In this document: positions 42,354-51,235 of the stretch, piece by piece
Position numbering within the stretch: the stretch's first letter is position 1
Layout: every line of letters starts with the position of its first letter
NCBI RefSeq assembly: GCF_022014595.1
Contig: NZ_CP091740.1
Coordinates: forward strand, 434,001 to 498,000
Source of the DNA: Solitalea lacus
Lineage (GTDB): Bacteria; Bacteroidota; Bacteroidia; Sphingobacteriales; Sphingobacteriaceae
Reading direction: 5' to 3'
Length of the DNA: 64,000 bases
Position numbers and translations under genes: made by a program
Notes under the pieces: model-generated
Database searches by the model: none
The model's input: only the letters and a program-made list of their open reading frames with translations
Told to the model about the DNA's origin: nothing

Positions 42354-45089
42354 ATGAAAAAAATAAAATTAGTTTTCCTTTTAATGTTAATGCTTCCTTT
42401 ACTGTTGAAGGCACAGATTAGCGCTGTTGATGCAGGCAAAGGGTCGGCAAATAATACGGTTACAGATATTGTAATCGCGTTCAAAATGCATGTTGATATT
42501 GGTTATACAGATTGGGCAGAAGGCGTGCTTCAAAAATACAGCGGGCCCATGCTTGAAAAAACGTTAGACTATATTGATCAAACCGCTTCGTTGCCAAAAC
42601 AAGAACGGTTTGTGTGGACGATTCCCGCCTGGCCACTCCAGTACATGCTCGATAATTGTTCTCCCCGTAACAAAGTGCGACTGGAAAAGGCGATTAAAGA
42701 ACAAAGGATAGTTTCTCATGCCCTGCCATTTACAGTAGAAACGGAATCGAGCGACATGGAAAATCTTGTGCGTGGGCTTTCAATTGGCGATAACCTTAAT
42801 CGTCGTTTGGGTTTAAAACCTGCCCGCGATGCCAAGTTTACTGATGTGCCTGAGCATTCCTGGGTTATCCCCACCTTGCTAAAAAACGCTGGTGTCGATA
42901 TTTTACATATTGGCTGTAATTCAGGTTCCGCATCGCCTGATGTACCTACCTTGTTTTGGTGGCAAGGGCCTGATGGTTCAAAATTACTTACCTTTTATTG
43001 GGCACAATATTATGGATCAGGAATTTTACCGCCGAAAGACTGGCCTCACAAAACCTGGCTGGCCATGATTCATACGCACGAAAATACAGGGGCGCCAGAT
43101 CCTAAAGAGGTAGCAGCCTTGTTAAAAGAGGCCCGTGAGAAAATGCCTAATGCGCGGATACATATCGGCAGAATCGCTGACTTTTATGATTTGTTGATGA
43201 AGGAAAAACCGCAATTGCCAACGATTAAAGGCGATATGCCGGATACCTGGATTCATGGATTTATGTCGATGCCTGAAGAGGTGAAAACGAATAAAAAGTT
43301 TCAGCGTGAAACCTATGTGACCGAGCAGTTGAATACTCATATGAATTTTTGGAAGGGGAAAGACGTTTCTATTGATAGGTATGTGAATGCAGCTGCAGAA
43401 AACATGTTGCTTTTTGATGAACACACTTTTGGGGGAGCACTGTCACATGGCCATCAACTTTTTTGGAAATATGGTGACGATTTCAAGATTAACAAAGCTG
43501 AAGGGAATTATTATTTCCTGGAAAAGTCTTGGGAGGAGAAGTCGGCTTACACACGAAAAGCAGAAAAAATGATCTGGCCTATAAAGCGGAATCTTCTTTT
43601 TGAGTTGACCAAATCAGTGAAAGAGAAAACTTCGCATGTAACCGTTTATAACCCTTTGCCATGGACAAGAAACGGTCGCGTAAGTCTATTTCAAAGCTAT
43701 TATGAAAATCCGTCCCACCAGGTACCGCCCATTAAAGCGGTGAAAGACATGGAAACCGGTAAAGTGATACCTGTTTACCAGGATCACAACTTGCTTTCTT
43801 TCGATGCAACCGAAATCCCGGCAGGCGGTTACAAAACTTTTGTTGCGATGGAAAATGCTGAAGAAATGTCATCAACGCTTTCAGTCAATGAGCAAAAAAA
43901 TGTGTTGGAAAACAAATTCTTCAAAATAACAATCAATCCTTCAACGGGAACTTTGCTTTCAGTTCTTGATAAACAAAACAAGCGCGAATTGATCGATGCT
44001 AAAAGCAATTATGCTTTTGGTGAATACGTGTACCAACAACTGGGACAGGAACAAGTGGAGACCTATAACACGAGTTACGCAAAACCTAGCAGCCTTGTAT
44101 GGTCAGGACAGGAATTTATAAGGTTAAAGGGCCAGTTGCCTAACCAAACTGCCCTAAGGACCTCTGGAAAATGTAATAAAATAGAATGGCTTAATAATAA
44201 TAGCATCATACGTGCTACGGCCATGTGCCAGTTAAATGACAGCTCTGCACAACAATACCTGGTGAGCTATACATTGTACGAAAACCAACCGTATATCGAA
44301 ATTACAATTGGGCTGGATGGAAAGAAAGGAATACCTAACCCCGAAGCCGGCTGGATAGCATTCCCATTTGCTTTAGATAAACCTGAATACCGGTTGTTAC
44401 GTACAGGCGGCATTGTGGATCCCCAAAGGGATCTGGTGAACAATACCAATCACGACTTTTATTTTCTGAACACCTCGATGGCCATGTATGATCAGAAGGG
44501 TGGCATTGGCCTGAATTGCCCAAATACACCCGGCATAAGCATAGATCAACCCGGCATTGGCGTGTATTCCAAAACAAAAGCACTTACAACAGGAACCGTA
44601 CTGTCCAATTTGTACAATAATGTTTGGGGGACCAATTTCACTGAGTGGGTAGAAGGTTCGCATGCGGCTAAGTTTTATATCTGGAGTTATAAAAACTATG
44701 ATGCCGAATCTGCATTGGTTACACCCGCGGAAGAAACTCGCACGCCATTAAGCGCCGCTTTTTATGCTCCTTCAGGCAATGCCTATGCTTATAATTACGC
44801 AACAACAGGTGAACTGCCCAATATGCAAAGGGGACTCGAATTGGATCGTAAAGGTGTGCTGGTAACTTCTTTTAACAAAAAAGGAAATAGCGCAGTTATT
44901 CGTTTCTGGGAACAGGCAGGTAGCCCAGGTAAATGCACGGTAAAGCTTCCGGGAAATACCTCATACAAAAAGGCATACTTGTGTAATTTAAGAGGTGATC
45001 AACTGGATGAAAAGGGGATCTCAATTCTTAATAATGCTTTTTCATTTGAGGTCGGCGCCAACCAGCCATTGACATTTATGCTGAAATAA
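42354..45089 (+). CDS. Secreted GH38-like protein, alpha-mannosidase candidate (copy A)
   Basis: A 911-residue secreted protein. IAFKMHVDIGYTDW (H46, D48) corresponds to the metal-binding HxD at the start of the GH38 catalytic domain, and HALPFTVETESSDMENL, DVPEHSWVIPTLLKNAGVD, IKGDMPDTWIHG and EHTFGGALSHG follow in the expected order. The C-terminal half is beta-sandwich, as in GH38 (GGIVDPQRDLVNNTNHDF, GIGLNCPNTPG). GH38 enzymes are retaining alpha-mannosidases. The family text is divergent from classical members, so activity is predicted, not certain. A paralog is at 55406-58096. Confidence 0.7.
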   Translation: MKKIKLVFLLMLMLPLLLKAQISAVDAGKGSANNTVTDIVIAFKMHVDIGYTDWAEGVLQKYSGPMLEKTLDYIDQTASLPKQERFVWTIPAWPLQYMLDNCSPRNKVRLEKAIKEQRIVSHALPFTVETESSDMENLVRGLSIGDNLNRRLGLKPARDAKFTDVPEHSWVIPTLLKNAGVDILHIGCNSGSASPDVPTLFWWQGPDGSKLLTFYWAQYYGSGILPPKDWPHKTWLAMIHTHENTGAPDPKEVAALLKEAREKMPNARIHIGRIADFYDLLMKEKPQLPTIKGDMPDTWIHGFMSMPEEVKTNKKFQRETYVTEQLNTHMNFWKGKDVSIDRYVNAAAENMLLFDEHTFGGALSHGHQLFWKYGDDFKINKAEGNYYFLEKSWEEKSAYTRKAEKMIWPIKRNLLFELTKSVKEKTSHVTVYNPLPWTRNGRVSLFQSYYENPSHQVPPIKAVKDMETGKVIPVYQDHNLLSFDATEIPAGGYKTFVAMENAEEMSSTLSVNEQKNVLENKFFKITINPSTGTLLSVLDKQNKRELIDAKSNYAFGEYVYQQLGQEQVETYNTSYAKPSSLVWSGQEFIRLKGQLPNQTALRTSGKCNKIEWLNNNSIIRATAMCQLNDSSAQQYLVSYTLYENQPYIEITIGLDGKKGIPNPEAGWIAFPFALDKPEYRLLRTGGIVDPQRDLVNNTNHDFYFLNTSMAMYDQKGGIGLNCPNTPGISIDQPGIGVYSKTKALTTGTVLSNLYNNVWGTNFTEWVEGSHAAKFYIWSYKNYDAESALVTPAEETRTPLSAAFYAPSGNAYAYNYATTGELPNMQRGLELDRKGVLVTSFNKKGNSAVIRFWEQAGSPGKCTVKLPGNTSYKKAYLCNLRGDQLDEKGISILNNAFSFEVGANQPLTFMLK

Positions 45090-45219
45090 AGGAACCTTTA
45101 GTGTTGTTTAATCTTTGCATAAGAGCGCAAGAAGATGCAAAGGCATATGACAGTTTGCAAATTCGTAAGCGCGCGTTTTTTGATACGAAGGGCCCTAGTT
45201 ATCCAAAGTAATTTTAACA

Positions 45220-46668
45220 ATGAAATTAAAAACATTATTCACTCTTATTCTTCTTTTGACTTCTTCTGTTTGTATTCAAGCACAAGTCAGACTCCCAAAA
45301 GTATTGGGAAGTAATATGGTATTACAACGCGAAAAGCCGGTGCCTGTATGGGGATGGGCTGCTCCCGGCGAAAGTGTTACTGTATCTTTTTCGGGCCAGC
45401 AAAAAACGACGAAAACCGATATAGCTGGAAATTGGAAAGTAATGTTATCTCCTTTAAAAGCTTCGGATAAGCCCCAGGTATTGACAATAACTGCCAGCAA
45501 TACCATTACGCTTTCAAATATTCTTGTGGGTGAAGTATGGTTATGTTCAGGACAGTCGAATATGGAATATCCGATGAAGTTGAAGTCCAATTATGCAAAG
45601 CCTAAGAAAGGCGTGGACAGTTCCGCCCTGGAGTTAACCAAAACTTATCCCAATATTCGCATATTTAAAGTAGAAAAAGTACTAAGTACTCCTGACGTAA
45701 CAACTACCGGCTGGAATGAATGCGGTGGTACGGCCTTAGAGCAGTTTTCAGCGGCTGGTTTTTATTTCGCAAAATCTATTCAGGCAGAGCTGAACATACC
45801 AATTGGTGTCATTTCATCATCATGGGGTGGCAGCCGCATTGAGCCGTGGACACCTTCTGAGGCTTATGAAGTTTTACCCGCATTTGCAGCAGAGCGCGAT
45901 AAGACGCCTTTTATGGTTGATAAGGTTGTTCCTGGAATGAATTATAAAAGCATGATACAGCCTTTAGCCCCCTTTGCAATACGTGGCTTTCTATGGTACC
46001 AGGGCGAGTCAAATTGCCTGATCAATGATGGAATACGTTATGCCGATAAAATGCAGGCTTTGATTGATGGTTGGCGCAAGCAATGGGGAAATAACAAACT
46101 CCCTTTCTATTCAGTATTGATTGCTCCTTACTATTATTCCAAATACAAAAATGACATACTGCACATGCCGGAAACACTTCCAGAGCTTTGGGAAGGACAG
46201 ACACAAGCGTTAAAGATACCACATACAGGGATGGCTGTTGTGACTGACCTGGTGGATACCCTTACTGATATTCACCCATCTTATAAATGGGAAGTGGGCA
46301 GGAGGCTTGCTTTACTTTCAATGGCTAATGATTATAATAAAAAGGTGGTATGCAGTGGACCTGTTTTTAAGAGCATGAAGGTGAAAAATGATAAAGCCAT
46401 CTTGTCCTTCATTTATTCAGATGGATTAAAAACTATTGATAGTAAGCCTTTAAACTGGTTTACCATAGCTGGAAAGGATGGCAAATTTGTACCTGCAACA
46501 GCTAAAATTCAGGGTAATAAGATTATTGTTTCTGCTCCTGAAATTACCAAGCCTACCACAGTGCGTTTTGCATGGAACGAAGCAGCTATGCCAAATCTGT
46601 ATAACGGAGCAGGACTTCCTGCAGCTCCTTTTCGTACAGATGCCGCTGATTGGAATTATAAAAATTAA
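45220..46668 (+). CDS. Sialate O-acetylesterase-like (SASA) carbohydrate esterase
   Basis: A 482-residue secreted SGNH-type esterase. The nucleophile motif is WLCSGQSNMEYPM (Ser113), block III is RGFLWYQGESNC and the acid/base pair appears late (VTDLVDTLTDIHPSYKWEVGRRLA). Family members remove O-acetyl groups from sialic acids, xylans and other plant or fungal glycans. Sialic acid genes are absent here, so deacetylation of the PUL's polysaccharide is more likely. It is the last gene of the operon that starts at 38073 and is followed by a terminator. Confidence 0.85.
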   Translation: MKLKTLFTLILLLTSSVCIQAQVRLPKVLGSNMVLQREKPVPVWGWAAPGESVTVSFSGQQKTTKTDIAGNWKVMLSPLKASDKPQVLTITASNTITLSNILVGEVWLCSGQSNMEYPMKLKSNYAKPKKGVDSSALELTKTYPNIRIFKVEKVLSTPDVTTTGWNECGGTALEQFSAAGFYFAKSIQAELNIPIGVISSSWGGSRIEPWTPSEAYEVLPAFAAERDKTPFMVDKVVPGMNYKSMIQPLAPFAIRGFLWYQGESNCLINDGIRYADKMQALIDGWRKQWGNNKLPFYSVLIAPYYYSKYKNDILHMPETLPELWEGQTQALKIPHTGMAVVTDLVDTLTDIHPSYKWEVGRRLALLSMANDYNKKVVCSGPVFKSMKVKNDKAILSFIYSDGLKTIDSKPLNWFTIAGKDGKFVPATAKIQGNKIIVSAPEITKPTTVRFAWNEAAMPNLYNGAGLPAAPFRTDAADWNYKN

Positions 46669-46765
46669 TAAACCCGTAGCTCTCCTAAGTCTCCTTTATG
46701 AGAGACTTAAAAAACAAAAAAATTAGATCGAATCGTCTTGAAATAAGATAATGTTTTTAATGATC

Positions 46766-46798
46766 ATCCCAGTTTCCGAGGAGGCTGGGATTTTTTTT
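46766..46798 (+). terminator. Rho-independent terminator after the esterase gene
   Basis: ATCCCAG and CTGGGAT pair, with an additional short TCC/GGA stem inside, followed by eight T residues. It ends the 38-46.7 kb operon. Confidence 0.75.
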
Positions 46799-46856
46799 GT
46801 TTTCATCTCAAAGATTAAATGCTGTCGTTTTTCAAAGTATCAAGGTTTGTCCTATT

Positions 46857-46895
46857 AAAGTCCATTCTTAGTGTGGATTAATCCATTTTAGAAAC
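46857..46895. repeat. Leader repeat, copy 2 (partner at 37985-38023)
   Basis: AAAGTCCAT, TTAGT and TTAATCCATTTTAGAAA follow in the same order as in copy 1. It sits about 30 bp upstream of the paired operator of the third PUL unit. The ATTAATCCATTTTAG core also resembles the promoter segment ATTAATCCACTTTAG. Confidence 0.5.
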
Positions 46896-46924
46896 GGCTG
46901 GGATTTCTCTTATTGTGAAAAAAT

Positions 46925-46961
46925 ACGAAAACGTTTGAAAGGGTATTTTCAAACGTTTTCC
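46925..46961. promoter_or_regulatory. Paired LacI-type operator upstream of the oxygenase operon
   Basis: CGAAAACGTTTGAAA and TTTCAAACGTTTTC around a 4-nt core, CG dyads 22 bp apart, with outer GTGAAA / TTTCAC arms. It is the fourth good copy of the site. Confidence 0.75.
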
Positions 46962-46995
46962 TAGCCTGGTTTCACTTTTACTGCTTTGGCAAATT

Positions 46996-47026
46996 TTTGA
47001 TTTGTGATTAATCCACTTTAGCTTAA
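46996..47026 (+). promoter_or_regulatory. Promoter of the oxygenase operon
   Basis: TTTG (46996-46999), 19 nt, then TAGCTTAA (47019-47026). Same block and spacing as at 24616 and 37928. Confidence 0.6.
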
Positions 47027-47081
47027 GTGCCTCAATTGATAATATGTAATTATAACCTAAATCATTATAAAAAAATTGGCT

Positions 47082-48074
47082 ATGAAAAATAATGAAACCA
47101 CTTCTATTGACCTGTCAAATTTCAGCAACCCGATTGCCAATATATTTGAACAGCCGAAATGCGCCGCTGAATGGGAACAATATGTCTTAACAGAGGAACA
47201 AATTCGTTCATTTCACGAAAACGGCTATCTCTCGGGTATTAAGATATTAAGCGAGGAACAGGTAGATCGGCTGAATGAAGAATTGACAAAGCTGCAATCC
47301 GTAACGGGCGAAGAAAAACAATTGTTTTATTATTATGAGAGCAACGAATCGGAAGACCCCAATAAAGTGCTTTTTCATGCAATTGGAGCATGGCGTATTA
47401 CACCAGGCTTTCATGACCTTATTTGGTCTCCAGCCTATCGCATGGCGGCATACCAGCTAATGGGACAATCGTTCAGGCTTTTTCACGATCAGTTATTTTG
47501 TAAGCCAGCCAAGCATGGTGGCGTGGTGGCATGGCACCAGGACTTTTCTTACTGGACTTTTACCAAACCGATGCAACACCTTACCTGCTGGATCGGCCTG
47601 GATGATGCCAGTGTAGAAAATGGTTGCCTTTACTATGTTCCGGGGAGTCACAAATGGGGTTTACTGCCAATCACAGGTCTTGCCGGCGATATGGATTCAG
47701 TTAAGCAGGTTCTGACCGAAGATCAATGTGTTGCATTTGAAAAGAAAGTGGCCAATGAACTGCCTAAGGGTTATGCAAGTTTTCATCATCCGCTGACAAT
47801 GCACGGCTCCTATGCCAATTATTCTGAAAGATCTCGCAGAGCCATAGTTATTAATGCAATGGGACATGAAACGATGGGCAACACGGCAGGATATGAACGA
47901 ATGGACGCTTTATCCAGCTTTCCGCCTATGGAACAAGATTTGGTGCTTAACAGCCAGTTTTTCCCTTTATTGTTCGATGATAAAGATCCCGAAATCAAAG
48001 ACCTTTTAAGTAGTATTCCAGTTCTTAAAAATGGTTCCATAGTGAATGCATCACATTCAGTGGAGCTTAAATAG
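47082..48074 (+). CDS. Fe(II)/2-oxoglutarate oxygenase, PhyH family (copy 1)
   Basis: A 330-residue phytanoyl-CoA dioxygenase-like protein, probably cytoplasmic (no signal peptide). The iron facial triad is H152 and D154 in AWHQDFSYWTF and H241 in PLTMHGSYANYSE, with the 2-oxoglutarate arginine near 250-253. I start it at the ATG at 47082; the frame also opens at a TTG six bases upstream. Substrate is unknown: PhyH enzymes hydroxylate many small molecules. Its place as first gene of a sugar-transport operon suggests action on an imported sugar or sugar ether. Confidence 0.85.
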   Translation: MKNNETTSIDLSNFSNPIANIFEQPKCAAEWEQYVLTEEQIRSFHENGYLSGIKILSEEQVDRLNEELTKLQSVTGEEKQLFYYYESNESEDPNKVLFHAIGAWRITPGFHDLIWSPAYRMAAYQLMGQSFRLFHDQLFCKPAKHGGVVAWHQDFSYWTFTKPMQHLTCWIGLDDASVENGCLYYVPGSHKWGLLPITGLAGDMDSVKQVLTEDQCVAFEKKVANELPKGYASFHHPLTMHGSYANYSERSRRAIVINAMGHETMGNTAGYERMDALSSFPPMEQDLVLNSQFFPLLFDDKDPEIKDLLSSIPVLKNGSIVNASHSVELK

Positions 48075-48110
48075 AAACCTACGATCCATTCACTTTTTAA
48101 ATTCTTTATC

Positions 48111-49511
48111 TTGAATACCTCAACCAAAAATACCGTTGCCTTCGAAATTGATGAGGCAACGATGCCAGGCAAAGCAAGCACCAAGTCCAATATGTGGTTC
48201 ATTATGCTTGTTAGTGGCGTAGCTGCATTAGGTGGACTATTGTTTGGGTTTGATACAGCCATCATTTCCGGCGCGATCCCTTATATAAAAGACTACTTTG
48301 TCATGGATGAATACATATTAGGGTGGTCGGTAAGTTCCATTCTGGTAGGATGTGCTATAGGGGCAATGTTTGCCGGATATTTCGCCGACAAATATGGAAG
48401 ACGACTCATCCTGATTGTGTGTGCTTTACTGTTTGCGGTTTCAGGTATAGGAGCAGGAATTTCACATCAGTTATTTGTGTTTATCCTGTTTCGTCTGATT
48501 GGCGGCTTGGGAGTAGGTGCAGCAGCTATGGTGTCACCCATGTACATTGCGGAAATGTCGCCGGCAAAATGGCGGGGAAGGCTCGTTGCCTGTTACCAAA
48601 TGGCTATTGTGATCGGGATCCTTGTGGCCTACTTTGCCAACTATGTTTTCGATGGAATGGGTGATAATAGCTGGAGATGGATGTTTGCTTCGCAGGCAGC
48701 ACCGTCATTATTGTTTTTTCTGTTGTTGCTATTGGTGCCTGAAACGCCCAGATGGCTTATCATGAAAGGAAAGAAGGCTGCCGCAACAGCCATTCTTGAA
48801 AAGATTTCGGAGACTGAATCAATCGAAAAAGAGGTGGCCGAAATTGAAAACAGTTTTCACGCTAAGCATAGTGTTTCCATCAAACAGCTGTTCATCAAAA
48901 CCTATAGACCAGTTGTATTGATCGGAATAATAGTGGCTGTATTTCAGCAGGTAACGGGTATCAATTCGATCATATACTATGCGCCTGTTATTTTTAAGGA
49001 GACAGGTATTAGTAGCTCCTCGTCCCTATTACAAACCATTGCGATCGGTGTCGTTAATATCATATCAACTTTTATAGCTATTGGATTGGTAGATAAAGTG
49101 GGCAGGAAGAAACTGCTGTTAATAGGCAGCGTGTTGATGGGAGTCTCATTGGTAGCAGTGGGGCTTTGTTTTCGCTACAGTTATTTTGATCATTATATCG
49201 TACTCATCTTCATGTTGCTATATGTTGCTTCGTTCGGGGCTACAATGGGCGCAGTGGTTTGGGTATATATCTCCGAAATTTTTCCTAACCTTATTCGCAG
49301 CCTGGCATTATCAGTGGCAACATTATCCTTGTGGCTGGCCGACTTTGCCGTAACCCTTAGCTTCCCGGTAATGACAAAACATTTAGGTGTGGCTTACACC
49401 ATGTTTACTTATGCTGTATTCTGTGCTTTGGCCTTTGTTTATATGTTCTATAATGTGAAGGAAACCAAAAGTAAATCATTGGAAGAAATTGAGACGTTAT
49501 TCATCTCATAA
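48111..49511 (+). CDS. MFS sugar:proton symporter (XylE/GLUT type)
   Basis: A 466-residue, 12-span sugar porter. Family marks are GGLLFGFDTAIISGAI, ADKYGRR between spans 2 and 3, PETPRWLIMKGK before span 7, QQVTGINSIIYYAPVIF in span 7, and DKVGRKKLLLIG. It should import a neutral monosaccharide such as xylose, glucose, galactose or a methylated variant. The first usable start is TTG at 48111; ATG at 48162 is the more usual codon and gives a 449-residue protein. It lies between the two PhyH genes. Confidence 0.9.
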   Translation: MNTSTKNTVAFEIDEATMPGKASTKSNMWFIMLVSGVAALGGLLFGFDTAIISGAIPYIKDYFVMDEYILGWSVSSILVGCAIGAMFAGYFADKYGRRLILIVCALLFAVSGIGAGISHQLFVFILFRLIGGLGVGAAAMVSPMYIAEMSPAKWRGRLVACYQMAIVIGILVAYFANYVFDGMGDNSWRWMFASQAAPSLLFFLLLLLVPETPRWLIMKGKKAAATAILEKISETESIEKEVAEIENSFHAKHSVSIKQLFIKTYRPVVLIGIIVAVFQQVTGINSIIYYAPVIFKETGISSSSSLLQTIAIGVVNIISTFIAIGLVDKVGRKKLLLIGSVLMGVSLVAVGLCFRYSYFDHYIVLIFMLLYVASFGATMGAVVWVYISEIFPNLIRSLALSVATLSLWLADFAVTLSFPVMTKHLGVAYTMFTYAVFCALAFVYMFYNVKETKSKSLEEIETLFIS

Positions 49512-49524
49512 AACATTTTACACT

Positions 49525-50400
49525 ATGAACAGAGAACATTCTTATATAAAAAACGGAAGTATCAGTAAAGAAAACATCGCTTTCTATGCTGAATATGGAT
49601 ACCTGGTTGCATCTGATCTTTTGTCGCCTTTTGAAACTGAAGAGTTAAAAAAGGAAACTGCAGCTATTTTCCGTGGAAATCGCGGTGATGTAGATGGTCT
49701 GCTGCCTGTTGACGAGCATGAAATGGATGCCGAAGTATTGAAAAAATATGTGGCCATTCATTTTCCACATAAGATTTCCCCGGTGATTTATAAGTATTTG
49801 TTTCACCAAAAGATCATTAGTGTATTGGTGAATGTTATTAGTCCCAATGTGAAGTGCATGCAATCCATGTTGTTTGTGAAGGGACCTGGCAAAGCGGGGC
49901 AGGCATGGCACCAGGATGAGTTTTATATTCCTACTCGCGACCAATCACTTACCGGCGTTTGGATCGCTATTGACGACGCTTCCATCGAAAATGGTTGTCT
50001 CTGGATCATTCCAGGTCGGCCCGGGCATATGATGAGGAGAGTGAAGAATGATTCCAATGAATATGCTGATGTGGATACCATTGATGTATCTCCTTACAGT
50101 TCTGATCAGGTGATTCCGGTAGAAGTCAAAAAAGGTTCGGTAGTATTCTTTAATGGATATACCCTGCACAGCTCACGTCGTAATAAAACAAGTGATTGTT
50201 TCCGCACCGCCTTGGTCAATCATTATATGAGTGCCGAGTCAATGTTGCCTTGGGATCAGGATGGAAAGTTACCGTCTACCGAAGATTTGCGAGACATTGT
50301 GATGGTAGCCGGAGACGATCCTTATGCCTGGAAAGGATTAGAAGATGCCAATAAGCCTTATTTACGCCCTGAAGTATTACAAATTAAAACCGAATTATAA
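49525..50400 (+). CDS. Fe(II)/2-oxoglutarate oxygenase, PhyH family (copy 2)
   Basis: A 291-residue PhyH-type oxygenase without signal peptide. The triad is H129 and D131 in QAWHQDEFYIPT and H215 in NGYTLHSSRRN, with an arginine near 227. It is only distantly like copy 1, so the two probably use different substrates or steps. The ATG at 49525 starts 13 nt after the transporter stop; the frame is open further upstream only inside the transporter gene. It is followed after 3 nt by the isomerase-like gene. Confidence 0.87.
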   Translation: MNREHSYIKNGSISKENIAFYAEYGYLVASDLLSPFETEELKKETAAIFRGNRGDVDGLLPVDEHEMDAEVLKKYVAIHFPHKISPVIYKYLFHQKIISVLVNVISPNVKCMQSMLFVKGPGKAGQAWHQDEFYIPTRDQSLTGVWIAIDDASIENGCLWIIPGRPGHMMRRVKNDSNEYADVDTIDVSPYSSDQVIPVEVKKGSVVFFNGYTLHSSRRNKTSDCFRTALVNHYMSAESMLPWDQDGKLPSTEDLRDIVMVAGDDPYAWKGLEDANKPYLRPEVLQIKTEL

Positions 50401-50403
50401 CCT

Positions 50404-51219
50404 ATGGAGATTCAATTTTATTGCCCCCGTTGGGGAAGTGAAGCCTTAAGTTGGGCAGCTTTTGGTCAAAAAGTAAGTGAGGCCGGTTATGACGGCTTTG
50501 AATATGGCATGGCTCATAATGCCAGCGAACAAGAAATGCACCAAGTTCTAAGCGTCGCCGAAAAAAATAAGCTGAAGATTATTGTACAACACTACGATAC
50601 TGTCGAAGCGGAATTTTCAAAACATATCGAACTATATAGTGCCTGGCTTGAAAAAGTAAAGTCTTTTCCGTGCGTAAAGATTAATTCCCAGACCGGTCGC
50701 GACTTTTTTAACATGGAGCAGAATAGCGCTCTGATAGCGACTGCAACACTGTTTACTCGTCAAACAGGGGTGAATGTAGTGCATGAAACCCATCGTAATA
50801 AATTCTCCTTTGCGGCTCATACAACCAAAGAATATCTCCACAAAATACCGGATCTGAAGCTTACACTCGACGCATCACATTGGGTATGTGTGGCAGAATC
50901 ATTCTTAGAAGATCAGGCTGAAACAATGGAGCTGGCTATTCAGCGTACCGAGCATATCCATGCAAGAGTAGGTTATCTTTGTGGACCGCAGATTCCGGAT
51001 CCGCGCATGCCCGAATGGCAGCATGCATTGAATGCGCATCTGAGCTGGTGGGATAAGGTGGTTGAAAGAAAGAAAAAAGAAAACACTTTATTAACGATCG
51101 CACCGGAGTTTGGTCCATATCCTTATATGGTGCACCTGCCGGCTAATTCATCGCCCATCTGCAATCAATGGGATGTGAATGTTCATATGATGGAATTGTT
51201 GAGAAACCGATACAACTAA
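50404..51219 (+). CDS. Sugar phosphate isomerase/epimerase-like TIM barrel
   Basis: A 271-residue protein of the xylose-isomerase-like TIM-barrel superfamily. Visible metal-site regions are AGYDGFEYGMA, VNVVHETHRNKFSF (Glu and His), LKLTLDASHWVCVAES (Asp and His), HIHARVGYLCGPQ and LTIAPEFGPYPYM (Glu). These fit the E, D, H, E metal set of the family. No exact reaction can be read out. Its position 3 nt after an oxygenase gene suggests that it acts on the oxygenase product or a related sugar. Confidence 0.8.
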   Translation: MEIQFYCPRWGSEALSWAAFGQKVSEAGYDGFEYGMAHNASEQEMHQVLSVAEKNKLKIIVQHYDTVEAEFSKHIELYSAWLEKVKSFPCVKINSQTGRDFFNMEQNSALIATATLFTRQTGVNVVHETHRNKFSFAAHTTKEYLHKIPDLKLTLDASHWVCVAESFLEDQAETMELAIQRTEHIHARVGYLCGPQIPDPRMPEWQHALNAHLSWWDKVVERKKKENTLLTIAPEFGPYPYMVHLPANSSPICNQWDVNVHMMELLRNRYN

Positions 51220-51235
51220 CAAATCCGGCTTTTAA

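Noticed and set aside
49489-49524. An upstream start for the second PhyH oxygenase
   Set aside because: The extra residues lie inside the transporter gene and do not look like the family; the ATG at 49525 follows the transporter stop.
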